DNA from: CAYLOC01 sp964385195
GTDB taxonomy: Bacteria; Actinomycetota; Actinomycetes; Propionibacteriales; Nocardioidaceae
Assembly (NCBI GenBank): GCA_964385195.1
Contig: CAYLOC010000131.1
Span: 1-9,711 of the forward strand
Length of the DNA stretch: 9,711 nucleotides
Direction of reading: 5' to 3'
Shown here: positions 1 through 7,134 of the stretch, piece after piece
How the letters are laid out: every line of letters begins with the position of its first letter
Position numbering within the stretch: position 1 is the first letter of the stretch
Notes under the pieces: generated by a model
Databases searched by the model: none
The model's input: only the letters and a program-made list of their open reading frames with translations
Told to the model about the DNA's origin: nothing
Made by a program: the position numbers and the translations under genes

Positions 1-1802
1 AGTACGACCCCCGGTTCAACGTCAAGTACCGCGACGACAAGTCCTACCCGTGGCTGGCGGTCACCGTCAACGAGGAGTATCCGCGGGTGATGGTCGGCCG
101 TGGCGCGAAACGCAAGGGCGTCCGCTACTACGGTCCCTACTCGCACGCCTGGGCGATCCGGGAGACGGTCGACCTGCTGCTCCGCGTCTTCCCGATGCGC
201 TCGTGCTCCAAAGGCGTGTTCAAGCGCAGCCAGCAGATCGGCCGGCCCTGCCTGCTCGGCTACATCGGCAAGTGCTCCGCCCCCTGTGTCGGCCGGGTGT
301 CCGCCGAGGAGCACCGGGAGATCGTCGAGGACTTCTGCACGTTCATCTCCGGGCAGACCGCGCCGTACCTGCGCCGCCTGGAGAAGCAGATGCGGCAGGC
401 CTCGGACGCGATGGAGTTCGAACGCGCGGCACGGCTCCGCGACGACATCGCGGCGCTGACCAAGGCGATGGAGAAGAACGCCATCGTGCTCTCCGACGGC
501 ACCGACGCAGACGTGATCGCGCTCGCGGAGGACCCGCTGGAGGTGGCCATCCAGGTGTTCTACGTCCGCGGCGGACGCGTGCGCGGCGAGCGCGGCTGGG
601 TCGCGGACCGGGTGGACGACGCCGATCTCTCGGAGCTGGTGGCCCGCTTCCTGACCCAGGTGTACGACGGGGAGACCGGACACGCGATCCCGCGGGAGGT
701 GCTCGTCTCCCACGAGCCGGACTCCGCTCCGGCGTTGCGCAGCTGGCTGGCGGGGAAGCGGGGCAGCAACGTGTCCCTGCGGGTACCGAGGCGTGGGGAC
801 AAGCGGACGCTGCTGGAGACGGTCAGCCGTAACGCCACCCACACCCTGTCCCTGCACAAGACCCGGCGGGCCAGCGACCTCACGACCCGCAGTCGCGCGT
901 TGGAGGAGATCCAGCAGGCACTCGGTCTGGACGAGGCGCCGCTGCGGATCGAGTGCTACGACATCTCGAACCTGCAGGGGACCGAGGTGGTCGCCTCGAT
1001 GGTGGTGTTCGAGGACGGCCTGCCCCGCAAGAGCGACTACCGCCGGTTCGTGATCCGCTCCGTCGCCGGGCAGAACGACGTGGGGGCGATGCACGAGACT
1101 CTGACCCGTCGGTTCCGGCGGCTGCTGGAGGAGCGTGCGGAGTCCGGCGATCCGGACCTCGGGGACGGGGACGGCGAGGAAGGGCCGGCGCTGGTCGACC
1201 CCGAGACCGGGCGCCCGCGGAAGTTCTCCTATACCCCGGGGCTGGTGCTCGTCGACGGCGGTCCGCCGCAGGTCGCGGCCGCCCAACGCGCCCTGGACGA
1301 GCTGGGCGTCGACGACGTCCCCGTGGCCGGTCTGGCCAAGCGGCTGGAGGAGGTCTGGCTGCCCGACCAGGACGATCCGGTGATCCTGCCGCGCACCAGC
1401 GAGGGCCTGTACCTGCTCCAGCGGCTGCGGGACGAGGCGCACCGGTTCGCGATCAGCCACCACCGGCGACGCCGCTCGAAGTCGATGGTGGAGAGCGCTT
1501 TGGACGACGTACCCGGGCTGGGCGAGGTCCGCCGGAAGGTGTTGCTGCGGCATTTCGGGTCATTGAAGAAGCTCAAGCAGGCATCGGTGGAGGACGTGTC
1601 CCGGCTGCCCGGATTCGGCGACCGCACCGCGGCCCGCGTGGTGGAGTCACTGGCCGGCCGGCGTACCGGTCCGGCAGGGGTGAACACCAGCACGGGTGAG
1701 ATCCTGGACGACGACCCCCCGGTGAGCGATAGGGTCACAGCAAACGATCCGTCGTCGATCGAGGATCGTCGCGCTGATTCTCGGACAGGAGACGGACCAT
1801 GA
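1..1802 (+). CDS. uvrC: UvrABC system protein C (partial, 5' end outside window)
   Basis: UvrC makes both incisions flanking a DNA lesion once UvrB has been loaded, in cytoplasmic nucleotide-excision repair. The reading frame is open from base 3 (YDPRFNVKYRDDKSYP, the end of the GIY-YIG nuclease domain) to the TGA at 1800-1802, giving 599 visible residues; the start codon lies upstream of the window. In order I see: four cysteines (codons at 204, 249, 273, 285; the FP-R-CS and GRPCLL-IGKCSAPC blocks, reported to hold an Fe-S cluster in E. coli UvrC); a UVR motif for UvrB contact (about 393-477, MEFERAARLRDDI); the RNase H-like 3'-incision domain with Asp in CYDISN (960) and LVDGG (1254) and His in ISHHRRR (1458/1461); and tandem helix-hairpin-helix motifs (about 1500-1660, DVPGLGEVRRK and LPGFGDRTAA). 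A polar tail of about 45 residues follows. The stop overlaps rapZ by 4 nt (ATGA), so the two are probably translationally coupled. Confidence 0.97.
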   Translation, partial: YDPRFNVKYRDDKSYPWLAVTVNEEYPRVMVGRGAKRKGVRYYGPYSHAWAIRETVDLLLRVFPMRSCSKGVFKRSQQIGRPCLLGYIGKCSAPCVGRVSAEEHREIVEDFCTFISGQTAPYLRRLEKQMRQASDAMEFERAARLRDDIAALTKAMEKNAIVLSDGTDADVIALAEDPLEVAIQVFYVRGGRVRGERGWVADRVDDADLSELVARFLTQVYDGETGHAIPREVLVSHEPDSAPALRSWLAGKRGSNVSLRVPRRGDKRTLLETVSRNATHTLSLHKTRRASDLTTRSRALEEIQQALGLDEAPLRIECYDISNLQGTEVVASMVVFEDGLPRKSDYRRFVIRSVAGQNDVGAMHETLTRRFRRLLEERAESGDPDLGDGDGEEGPALVDPETGRPRKFSYTPGLVLVDGGPPQVAAAQRALDELGVDDVPVAGLAKRLEEVWLPDQDDPVILPRTSEGLYLLQRLRDEAHRFAISHHRRRRSKSMVESALDDVPGLGEVRRKVLLRHFGSLKKLKQASVEDVSRLPGFGDRTAARVVESLAGRRTGPAGVNTSTGEILDDDPPVSDRVTANDPSSIEDRRADSRTGDGP

Positions 1803-2671
1803 CGCCTTCCTACGATGACGATCTCGTGCTGGTCACCGGCATGACCGGTGCCGGCCGCAGCACCGCGGCCAAGGCGCTTGAGGACCTCGGCTGGTTCGTG
1901 ATCGACAACCTGCCGCCGCAGCTGCTCCCCACCGTGGTCAAGCTCGTCCGGGAGGACCACGACGACCCCGGGCGGACCGCGGTCGTCGTCGACGTACGCA
2001 CCCGCGGGTTCTTCACCGAGCTCCGAGGTGCGCTCGACATGCTGGCCGAGGGCGGCATGCGCCCCAGCATCTTGTACGTCGAGGCCTCCGACGAGGTGCT
2101 GGTACGCCGACAGGAGGCGGCCCGTCGGCCCCATCCGCTCCAGGAGGACGGCCGGCTGCTGGACGGCATCCGGAGGGAGCGGGTGCTGATGCGTGACCTC
2201 CGGGGGGACGCCGACGTCATCATCGACACCTCGGACCTCAACGTGCACGAGCTCGAGACGAAGGTGGCCACCGCCTTCGCCGCCGTCGACCAGCTCGCAG
2301 TGCGAGCGACGGTGATCTCGTTCGGGTTCAAGTACGGCATTCCCGTTGATGCGGACATGGTGCTGGACACCCGGTTCCTGCCGAACCCGCACTGGGTGGA
2401 CAGCCTGCGGGACCAGACCGGGCTGGACCGTCCCGTCCAGGACTACGTGTTCGAGGACCCCTCCGCCGAACAGTTCCTCTCCAACCTGGACGGGCTGCTG
2501 TCCACGGTGGCCCCCGGGTTCGTGGAGGCGCACAAGCGCTATCTCACCCTCGCCATCGGCTGTACCGGCGGCAAGCACCGCAGCGTGGTGATGGCGGAGG
2601 CGATCGGCGCGCAACTGCGGAACCGTGACGTCGAGGCCCTCGTGGTCCACCGGGACCTGGGGCGGGAGTGA
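1799..2671 (+). CDS. rapZ: RapZ/YvcJ family nucleotide-binding protein
   Basis: This is a 290-residue P-loop protein of the RapZ (YvcJ) family, the usual family length. The Walker A loop is residues 14-22 (GMTGAGRST) with Arg in place of the canonical Lys; from memory this Arg is normal in actinobacterial members. A Walker B-like VVVDVR follows. The C-terminal domain carries the family blocks SFGFKYGIPVDADMVLDTRF, LPNPHW and IGCTGGKHRSVV. In E. coli RapZ is an RNA-binding adaptor that targets the GlmZ small RNA and so controls glucosamine-6-phosphate synthase. No such RNA is evident here, and the actinobacterial role is not settled; binding and hydrolysis of ATP/GTP is the safe statement. The start is ATG 1799 with AGGAGA at 1787-1792, 6 nt upstream. 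The gene overlaps uvrC by 4 nt upstream and yvcK by 4 nt downstream (GTGA), as expected for the conserved rapZ-yvcK-whiA operon. Confidence 0.96.
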   Translation: MTPSYDDDLVLVTGMTGAGRSTAAKALEDLGWFVIDNLPPQLLPTVVKLVREDHDDPGRTAVVVDVRTRGFFTELRGALDMLAEGGMRPSILYVEASDEVLVRRQEAARRPHPLQEDGRLLDGIRRERVLMRDLRGDADVIIDTSDLNVHELETKVATAFAAVDQLAVRATVISFGFKYGIPVDADMVLDTRFLPNPHWVDSLRDQTGLDRPVQDYVFEDPSAEQFLSNLDGLLSTVAPGFVEAHKRYLTLAIGCTGGKHRSVVMAEAIGAQLRNRDVEALVVHRDLGRE

Positions 2672-3654
2672 CGGGACCCCACCCGGAACCGGGGCGCGTG
2701 CCTCCGCCCGACGGATACGACGGGCCGCGCGTCGTCGCGCTCGGCGGCGGGCACGGTCTCGCGGTGAACCTGAGCGCACTCCGTTCGTTCTGTCATGACC
2801 TCACCGCCGTCGTGACCGTGGCCGACAACGGGGGGTCCTCCGGGAGACTGCGCGACGAGCTCGGCGTACTGCCGCCAGGCGACCTGCGGATGGCTCTCGC
2901 GGCGCTGTGCGGTGACGACGAGTGGGGCCACCTGTGGGCGCGGGCACTGCAGCACCGGTTCACCAGCGCCGGTGACCTCAACGACCACGCCCTGGGCAAC
3001 CTGCTGATCGTGTCGCTGTGGGAGCTGCTGGGCGACCACGTCCGGGGACTCGACGTCGTGGCGTCGCTGCTGGGCGCACACGGCCGGGTGCTGCCGATGT
3101 CGGCGGTCCCCCTCGACATCGAGGCCCAGGTCTCACACCTGGACCCGCAGTCCCCCGAGCAGGTCTCCGTCGTACGCGGGCAGGCACAGGTGGCGACTAC
3201 CCCCGGCCGCGTGGAGTCGGTGCGGCTCCTGCCGGAGGAGCCTCCGGCCTGCCCCGAGGCGGTCGCGGCGATCCGCGCTGCCGACTGGGTGGTGCTCGGC
3301 CCCGGCTCCTGGTACACCAGCGTGCTGCCCCACCTCCTCGTGCCCGCACTCGCCGAGGCGCTCAACACGACCCCGGCACGACGCTGCGTCACGCTCAACC
3401 TGTTGTCGGCGGACGGCGAGACCGACGGTTTCGGGCCGCACGACTACCTCGAGGTGCTCGGCGAGTACGCCGGCGCCATGCGGGTGGACGTGGTTCTGGC
3501 CGAGCGCACCCAGGTCGGCGACGAGGGGATGCTCCGGAAAATCGCGGCGTCACTCGGTGCCGAGTTGGTGCTGGCCGACGTCTGCGAGCACACTGGAGCC
3601 CCGCGCCACGACGTGGCTAGGCTGGCGGATGCGTACTCGAGGATGATGCGATGA
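2668..3654 (+). CDS. yvcK: YvcK family (CofD-like) UDP-sugar-binding protein
   Basis: This is a 328-residue member of the YvcK/CofD-like family. Bacillus YvcK binds UDP-N-acetylglucosamine and is needed for cell shape and growth on gluconeogenic carbon sources. The mycobacterial homologue (CuvA) is tied to cell-wall metabolism and nutrient use. Visible family motifs are the N-terminal glycine-rich loop GGGHG (26-30), the block DNGGSSGRLR (53-62), DLNDHALGNLL (about 103-113) and LGPGSWYTSVLPHLL (about 210-224). No membrane segment or signal peptide is seen, so it is cytosolic. The start is the GTG that overlaps the rapZ stop (GTGA), with a purine-rich GGGGCGGGA just upstream. The stop TGA (3652-3654) in turn overlaps an ATG in frame with whiA. 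An enzymatic reaction is not established for this family; the name gluconeogenesis factor used in databases describes a phenotype. Confidence 0.95.
   Translation: MTGPHPEPGRVPPPDGYDGPRVVALGGGHGLAVNLSALRSFCHDLTAVVTVADNGGSSGRLRDELGVLPPGDLRMALAALCGDDEWGHLWARALQHRFTSAGDLNDHALGNLLIVSLWELLGDHVRGLDVVASLLGAHGRVLPMSAVPLDIEAQVSHLDPQSPEQVSVVRGQAQVATTPGRVESVRLLPEEPPACPEAVAAIRAADWVVLGPGSWYTSVLPHLLVPALAEALNTTPARRCVTLNLLSADGETDGFGPHDYLEVLGEYAGAMRVDVVLAERTQVGDEGMLRKIAASLGAELVLADVCEHTGAPRHDVARLADAYSRMMR
3639..3653 (+). promoter_or_regulatory. Alternative coupled start for whiA (RBS plus ATG)
   Basis: GAGGA (3639-3643) lies 7 nt before ATG 3651. That ATG shares its last bases with the yvcK stop codon (ATGA, 3651-3654) and reads in frame into whiA. 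This is the same stop/start arrangement used at the two upstream junctions, so ribosomes finishing yvcK could restart here and make a WhiA with a 21-residue Arg-rich extension. The extension does not look like a conserved part of WhiA, so its real use is uncertain. Confidence 0.45.
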
Positions 3655-3657
3655 CAC
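3653..3657 (+). promoter_or_regulatory. Possible WhiA-binding motif GACAC
   Basis: GACAC sits 57-61 nt upstream of the conventional whiA ATG. In Streptomyces, WhiA target promoters contain a GACAC motif and whiA is autoregulated, so the position is suggestive. The motif is only 5 bp and occurs elsewhere in this window inside coding sequence, so the evidence from sequence alone is weak. Confidence 0.25.
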
Positions 3658-3675
3658 AGCGGCGACCCACACAAC

Positions 3676-3706
3676 CCGACAATCCCGGCTTGCGACGTGG
3701 CAGAGT
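3676..3706 (+). promoter_or_regulatory. Candidate internal promoter for leaderless whiA
   Basis: A -10-like CAGAGT (3701-3706; actinobacterial TANNNT pattern with one mismatch) would place the start of transcription at about 3713-3714, on the whiA ATG itself. A partial -35, CCGACA (3676-3681), lies 19 nt upstream. A leaderless transcript would explain the missing ribosome-binding site before ATG 3714. A second possible -10, TAGGCT, is at 3618-3623 inside yvcK. Streptomyces whiA is known to have its own promoter just upstream in addition to operon read-through. Both boxes here are imperfect. Confidence 0.3.
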
Positions 3707-3713
3707 CGGGCTC

Positions 3714-4700
3714 ATGGCGATGACGGCCCAGGTGAAGGCAGAGCTTGCCAACACCGCTGTTACCAAGTCCTGCTGCCGGAAGGCGGAGGTGTCGGCCATG
3801 CTGCGGTTCGCCGGGGGACTGCACATCCAGAACGGGCGGATCGTGGTGGAGGCCGAGCTCGACACCGGCGCCGCCGCCCGGCGCCTGCGCCGCAGCATCA
3901 TGGAGATCTACGGCCACCGCAGCGACGTCATGCTCGTCGGGGGCAGCGGGATCCGCAAGGGCACCCGGTACGTCGTGCGCGTGCTCAAGGACGGAGAGGC
4001 CCTCGCCCGGCAGACGGGACTGCTGGACAACCGGGGACGGCCGGTCCGCGGGCTGCCCTCCCAGGTGGTCAACGGGGCGGGATGTGACGCGGTCGCCGCC
4101 TGGCGCGGCGCGTTCCTCGCCCACGGCTCGCTGACCGAGCCCGGCCGGTCCTCCGCGCTGGAGGTCACGTGCCCGGGACCGGAGGCGGCGCTGGCCCTGG
4201 TCGGTTCGGCGCGGCGGATGAACATCCCGGCCAAGGCCCGCGACGTCAGGGGTGTCGACCGGGTGGTGATCCGGGACGGGGACGCCATCTCGGCGATGCT
4301 GAGCCGCCTCGGGGCGCACGAGGCGCTTCTCACCTGGGAGGAACGCCGGCTGCGTCGGGAGGTGCGCGCCACCGCCAACCGGCTGGCCAACTTCGACGAC
4401 GCGAACCTGCGTCGGTCCGCCCGGGCCGCAGTGGCCGCCGGTGCGCGGGTGGAGCGGGCGCTGGAGATCCTCGGCGACGACGTGCCGGACCACCTCAGGC
4501 TGGCCGGGACGCTGCGGATCGAACACAAGCAGGCCAGCCTGGAGGAGCTGGGGCAGCTGCACGAGCCGCCGCTGACCAAGGACGCGATCGCCGGTCGGGT
4601 ACGCCGGCTGCTGGCGATGGCGGACAAGCGGGCGCGCGAGACCGGCGTACCCGACACCGATGCCGCGCTGACCCCCGAGATCCTCGGCGAGGAACCCTGA
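3714..4700 (+). CDS. whiA: WhiA, sporulation/cell-division transcription regulator
   Basis: WhiA is a DNA-binding regulator. In Streptomyces it works with WhiB to switch on division genes during sporulation. It is built from a degenerate LAGLIDADG homing-endonuclease fold plus a C-terminal helix-turn-helix. From ATG 3714 the protein has 328 residues, the usual length. Visible blocks are TKSCCRKAEVSAMLRFAGGL near the N terminus (first LAGLIDADG-like helix), AAWRGAFLAHGSLTEPG (about 129-145, second one), the ANRLANFDDANLRRS linker, and the HTH in HKQASLEELGQLHEPPLTKD (about 271 on). The start was chosen because relatives begin MAMTA-VK. ATG 3714 has no ribosome-binding site. An in-frame ATG at 3651, overlapping the yvcK stop and preceded by GAGGA, would add 21 residues (five Arg). 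Which start is used, or whether both are, is open. The gene ends 6 nt before the long hairpin at 4707. Confidence 0.94.
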   Translation: MAMTAQVKAELANTAVTKSCCRKAEVSAMLRFAGGLHIQNGRIVVEAELDTGAAARRLRRSIMEIYGHRSDVMLVGGSGIRKGTRYVVRVLKDGEALARQTGLLDNRGRPVRGLPSQVVNGAGCDAVAAWRGAFLAHGSLTEPGRSSALEVTCPGPEAALALVGSARRMNIPAKARDVRGVDRVVIRDGDAISAMLSRLGAHEALLTWEERRLRREVRATANRLANFDDANLRRSARAAVAAGARVERALEILGDDVPDHLRLAGTLRIEHKQASLEELGQLHEPPLTKDAIAGRVRRLLAMADKRARETGVPDTDAALTPEILGEEP

Positions 4701-4706
4701 CCTTTC

Positions 4707-4790
4707 CGCCGAGCCGTCAATCTTGCACGCCCATGTGGTGTTCGACGTGCAGTGGTGACGGTTCGTGCGTGCAAGATTGACGGCTCGGCG
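4707..4790. terminator. Long perfect inverted repeat after whiA (24-bp stem)
   Basis: Bases 4707-4730 and 4767-4790 are exact reverse complements over 24 bp, separated by a 36-nt spacer. The arm starts CGCCGAGCCGTCA and ends CTTGCACGC. It begins 6 nt after the whiA stop, so a stem-loop terminator for the uvrC-whiA operon is the simplest reading. There is no T-run, which is common for actinobacterial terminators. The right arm reaches into the gap promoter region. The outer 13 nt match the hairpin at 8637 at 12 of 13 positions. A dispersed palindromic repeat unit is therefore an alternative or additional identity. Confidence 0.7.
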
Positions 4791-4802
4791 TGTTGATAGG
4801 CT
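4777..4802 (+). promoter_or_regulatory. Candidate gap promoter
   Basis: TAGGCT (4797-4802) is a typical actinobacterial housekeeping-sigma -10 box and would start transcription at about 4809, giving a leader of about 53 nt. TTGACG (4777-4782) resembles a -35 box but is only 14 nt away, shorter than the usual 16-19, so it may not be the functional element. It is formed by the right arm of the inverted repeat. The -10 call is better supported than the -35. Confidence 0.5.
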
Positions 4803-4816
4803 CGAAACACGACCGG

Positions 4817-4848
4817 AACACGGCGGCTTCCCAACACGGCGTCTTCCC
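4817..4848 (+). repeat. 16-bp tandem duplication in the gap leader
   Basis: AACACGGCGGCTTCCC (4817-4832) is followed directly by AACACGGCGTCTTCCC (4833-4848), 15 of 16 identical. A shorter AACACG copy precedes them at 4806. The repeats fill the predicted 5' untranslated region between the promoter and the ribosome-binding site at 4849. A regulator-binding site or a leader element is possible; a simple slippage duplication is equally possible. Confidence 0.75.
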
Positions 4849-4854
4849 AAGGAG
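4849..4854 (+). promoter_or_regulatory. gap ribosome-binding site (sets GTG start)
   Basis: AAGGAG lies 7 nt before GTG 4862 and decides the gap start. The longer open frame beginning at GTG 4790 has no conserved sequence before VRIGINGFGR and would start inside the hairpin. Confidence 0.85.
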
Positions 4855-4861
4855 TATCAAC

Positions 4862-5866
4862 GTGACAGTACGCATCGGCATCAACGGCTTCGGCCGCATC
4901 GGACGCAGCTACTACCGTGCGCTCCTCGCGTCCGACGCCGACCTTGAGGTGGTCGCGGCGAACGACCTCGGTGACCTTCCGACGATGGCGCACCTGCTGA
5001 AGTACGACTCGGTCCTGGGCCGGCTGGACGAGACGGTGGAGACCACCGACGACGGTATCCGGGTCGGCGACCGCCAGCTGAAGATCCTCGCCGAGACCGA
5101 CCCCGCGAAGCTGCCCTGGGGCGACCTCGGCGTGGACATCGTGATCGAGAGCACCGGGCGGTTCACCGAGGCGAGCAAGGCCCGTGCCCACATCGACGGC
5201 GGCGCCCGGAAGGTCGTGATCTCCGCCCCGGCCAAGAACGAGGACATCACGATCGTCATGGGGGTCAACGACGGCGACTACGACCCCGCGGCGCACGCGA
5301 TCATCTCCAACGCCTCTTGTACGACGAACTGCCTGGCCCCGATGGCGAAGCTGCTCGACGACGCGTTCGGGATCGAGCACGGGCTGATGACCACGATCCA
5401 CGCCTACACCCAGGACCAGAACCTCCAGGACGGCCCGCACAAGGACCTGCGACGTGCCCGCGCCGCCGCGATCAACGTCGTCCCGACGTCCACCGGAGCC
5501 GCGAAGGCGATCGGCCTGGTCCTGCCGAACCTGCAGGGACGGCTGGACGGCTATGCGCTGCGGGTACCGGTGCCGACCGGCTCGGTCACCGACCTGACCG
5601 TCGACGTACGCCGGGAAACCAGCACCGAGGAGGTCAACGCCGCTGCACGCGCCGCCGCCGAGGGGTCCATGAAGGGGTACCTGAGCTACAACGAGAACCC
5701 GATCGTCTCCAGCGACATCGTCACCGACCCGCACTCCTGCATCTTCGACGCGCCGTTGACCAAGGTCATCGGGAACCAGGTGAAGATCGTCGGCTGGTAC
5801 GACAACGAGTGGGGATTCTCCAACCGGCTCGTCGACCTCACCTCCCTGGTCGCCAACGGCCTGTAG
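4862..5866 (+). CDS. gap: Glyceraldehyde-3-phosphate dehydrogenase, type I
   Basis: This cytosolic glycolytic enzyme oxidises and phosphorylates glyceraldehyde 3-phosphate to 1,3-bisphosphoglycerate with NAD+. The 334-residue protein has the normal length. Visible are the N-terminal dinucleotide-binding motif RIGINGFGRIGR (4-15), an Asp at the end of the second strand (AANDLGD, D35) that favours NAD over NADP, the active-site signature NASCTTNCLAP with catalytic Cys153, catalytic His180 (TIHAYTQDQ), the phosphate-binding STGAAKAIGLVLP block, and the C-terminal WYDNEWGFSNR. GTG 4862 was chosen because AAGGAG lies 7 nt upstream and the family starts immediately before VRIGINGFG. The gene heads the gap-pgk-tpiA cluster; the pgk start lies only 7 nt past its stop. 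Its own promoter is likely at about 4797, just past the whiA hairpin. Confidence 0.98.
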   Translation: MTVRIGINGFGRIGRSYYRALLASDADLEVVAANDLGDLPTMAHLLKYDSVLGRLDETVETTDDGIRVGDRQLKILAETDPAKLPWGDLGVDIVIESTGRFTEASKARAHIDGGARKVVISAPAKNEDITIVMGVNDGDYDPAAHAIISNASCTTNCLAPMAKLLDDAFGIEHGLMTTIHAYTQDQNLQDGPHKDLRRARAAAINVVPTSTGAAKAIGLVLPNLQGRLDGYALRVPVPTGSVTDLTVDVRRETSTEEVNAAARAAAEGSMKGYLSYNENPIVSSDIVTDPHSCIFDAPLTKVIGNQVKIVGWYDNEWGFSNRLVDLTSLVANGL

Positions 5867-5873
5867 TCACGGC

Positions 5874-7088
5874 ATGGAAGCAACGCTGCCCTCGCCCGAC
5901 GACCTGGCGGAGCGCCTCGGTGGGCTGAGGGGTCGCCGGGTGCTGGTCCGCTCCGACCTCAACGTTCCGCTCGATGGCACCACGATCACCGACGACGGCC
6001 GGATCCGCGCCAGCGTGGCCACCATCTCCGACCTCCGGCAGCGCGGCGCCCGCGTGGTGGTGATGGCCCACCTGGGTCGTCCCGGCGGCCGACCGGACCC
6101 GGCGTACTCGCTGCGCCCGGTGAGCACGCGACTCGCGGAGCTGCTGGGGTGCGACGTACTCCAGGCCGACGACACCGTCGGAGAGTCCGCCCGCGGTGTC
6201 GTGGACGCGCTGGCCGACGGCGACGTGGCGGTGCTGGAGAACGTCCGGTTCAACCCGGGGGAGACCAGCAAGGACGACAGCGAGCGAGGCGCCTTCGCCG
6301 ACCGGCTCGCGGGATTGGGAGATGCGTTCGTCAGTGACGGGTTCGGCGTTGTGCACCGCAAGCAGGCGAGCGTGTACGACGTGGCGCAGCGGCTTCCGCA
6401 CGCCGCCGGCGGCCTCGTACGACGCGAGCTGGAGGTGCTGCGGCAGCTGACGCAGGACCCCGCGCGCCCCTACACAGTCGTCCTTGGCGGTGCCAAAGTC
6501 GCAGACAAGCTCGGTGTCATCGACAACCTGCTGCACTCCGCCGACCGGCTGTTGATCGGCGGCGGGATGGTCTTCACGTTCCTCCGGGCGCAGGGGTACG
6601 ACGTCGGGCGCAGCCTGCTGGAGAAGGAGCAGGTGGAAGCCGTGCGCGGCTACCTCGCGACCGCCGCGGAGAACGATGTCACCCTCACCCTGCCCACCGA
6701 CGTGGTGGTGGCCCCGGAGGTGTCACCGGAGGCCCCCGCTTCCGTGGTTCCGGTCGACCAGATCCCCGACGACCAGATCGGGCTGGACATCGGACCGGAG
6801 TCCGCCCGCGCGTTCGCCGACGCGCTGTCCACGGCGCGGACGGCGTTCTGGAACGGTCCGATGGGCGTCTTCGAGATCCCTGCCTTCGCCGCCGGCACGC
6901 ACGCGGTCGCCGACGCGCTGACCCGCGTGGATGGCCTGTCCGTGGTCGGCGGCGGCGACTCCGCGGCAGCGGTCCGCCAGCTCGGCTACAGCGACTCCGC
7001 CTTCGGCCACATCTCGACCGGCGGCGGCGCCAGCCTGGAGTACCTGGAAGGGAAGACCCTGCCGGGGATCGCCGTACTGTCGGGCTAG
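5874..7088 (+). CDS. pgk: Phosphoglycerate kinase
   Basis: This enzyme transfers the acyl phosphate of 1,3-bisphosphoglycerate to ADP, making ATP and 3-phosphoglycerate. The 404-residue, two-domain protein is full length. The substrate-binding N-domain shows RSDLNVPL (Asp28, Asn30), HLGRPGG (66-72), the Arg of ENVRF (Arg125) and GFGVVHRK (Arg162). The nucleotide-binding C-domain shows GGAKVADK (205-212), WNGPMGVFE (326-334) and GGGDSAAA (359-366). ATG 5874 is the only plausible start near the conserved N terminus. It has no clear ribosome-binding site but sits 7 nt after the gap stop, so translation probably depends on coupling to gap. Between this gene and tpiA lie 46 nt with no terminator, consistent with one glycolytic transcript. 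Confidence 0.98.
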   Translation: MEATLPSPDDLAERLGGLRGRRVLVRSDLNVPLDGTTITDDGRIRASVATISDLRQRGARVVVMAHLGRPGGRPDPAYSLRPVSTRLAELLGCDVLQADDTVGESARGVVDALADGDVAVLENVRFNPGETSKDDSERGAFADRLAGLGDAFVSDGFGVVHRKQASVYDVAQRLPHAAGGLVRRELEVLRQLTQDPARPYTVVLGGAKVADKLGVIDNLLHSADRLLIGGGMVFTFLRAQGYDVGRSLLEKEQVEAVRGYLATAAENDVTLTLPTDVVVAPEVSPEAPASVVPVDQIPDDQIGLDIGPESARAFADALSTARTAFWNGPMGVFEIPAFAAGTHAVADALTRVDGLSVVGGGDSAAAVRQLGYSDSAFGHISTGGGASLEYLEGKTLPGIAVLSG

Positions 7089-7117
7089 TCCCGACGAACC
7101 ACGCAACGAACCAGCCG

Positions 7118-7125
7118 AGAGGAAG
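7118..7125 (+). promoter_or_regulatory. tpiA ribosome-binding site (sets TTG start)
   Basis: AGAGGAAG lies 9 nt before TTG 7135. It supports the TTG start over the in-frame ATG at 7162, which has no comparable site and would cut off the residues PTHTRRPL that relatives also carry in similar form. Confidence 0.65.
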
Positions 7126-7134
7126 ACTGCAGCC

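Noticed and set aside
1838..1864. Arg instead of Lys in the RapZ Walker A loop
   Set aside because: Looks odd against the textbook motif, but GAGRST is, from memory, the usual form in actinobacterial RapZ, so not a lesion or novelty.
1229..2779. 516-codon minus-strand open frame opposite uvrC, rapZ and the yvcK start
   Set aside because: Antisense to three well-supported genes; low-complexity Arg/Pro/Ser-rich translation typical of shadow frames in GC-rich DNA, with no recognisable domain.
4790..4861. N-terminal extension of gap from GTG 4790
   Set aside because: Starts on the last base of the inverted repeat, covers the promoter and tandem repeat, adds no conserved residues, and the strong AAGGAG points to GTG 4862.
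4717..4899. Small minus-strand ORF (60 codons) across the inverted repeat
   Set aside because: Coding potential comes from the palindrome itself; no ribosome-binding site or similarity seen.
3908..5734. 608-codon minus-strand open frame opposite whiA and gap
   Set aside because: Crosses the intergenic hairpin and lies antisense to two conserved enzyme/regulator genes; its length is a by-product of GC-rich codon bias.
7089..7134. Short direct repeat ACGAACC/ACGAACC between pgk and tpiA
   Set aside because: Only 7 nt, two copies, no self-complementarity; not distinguishable from chance.
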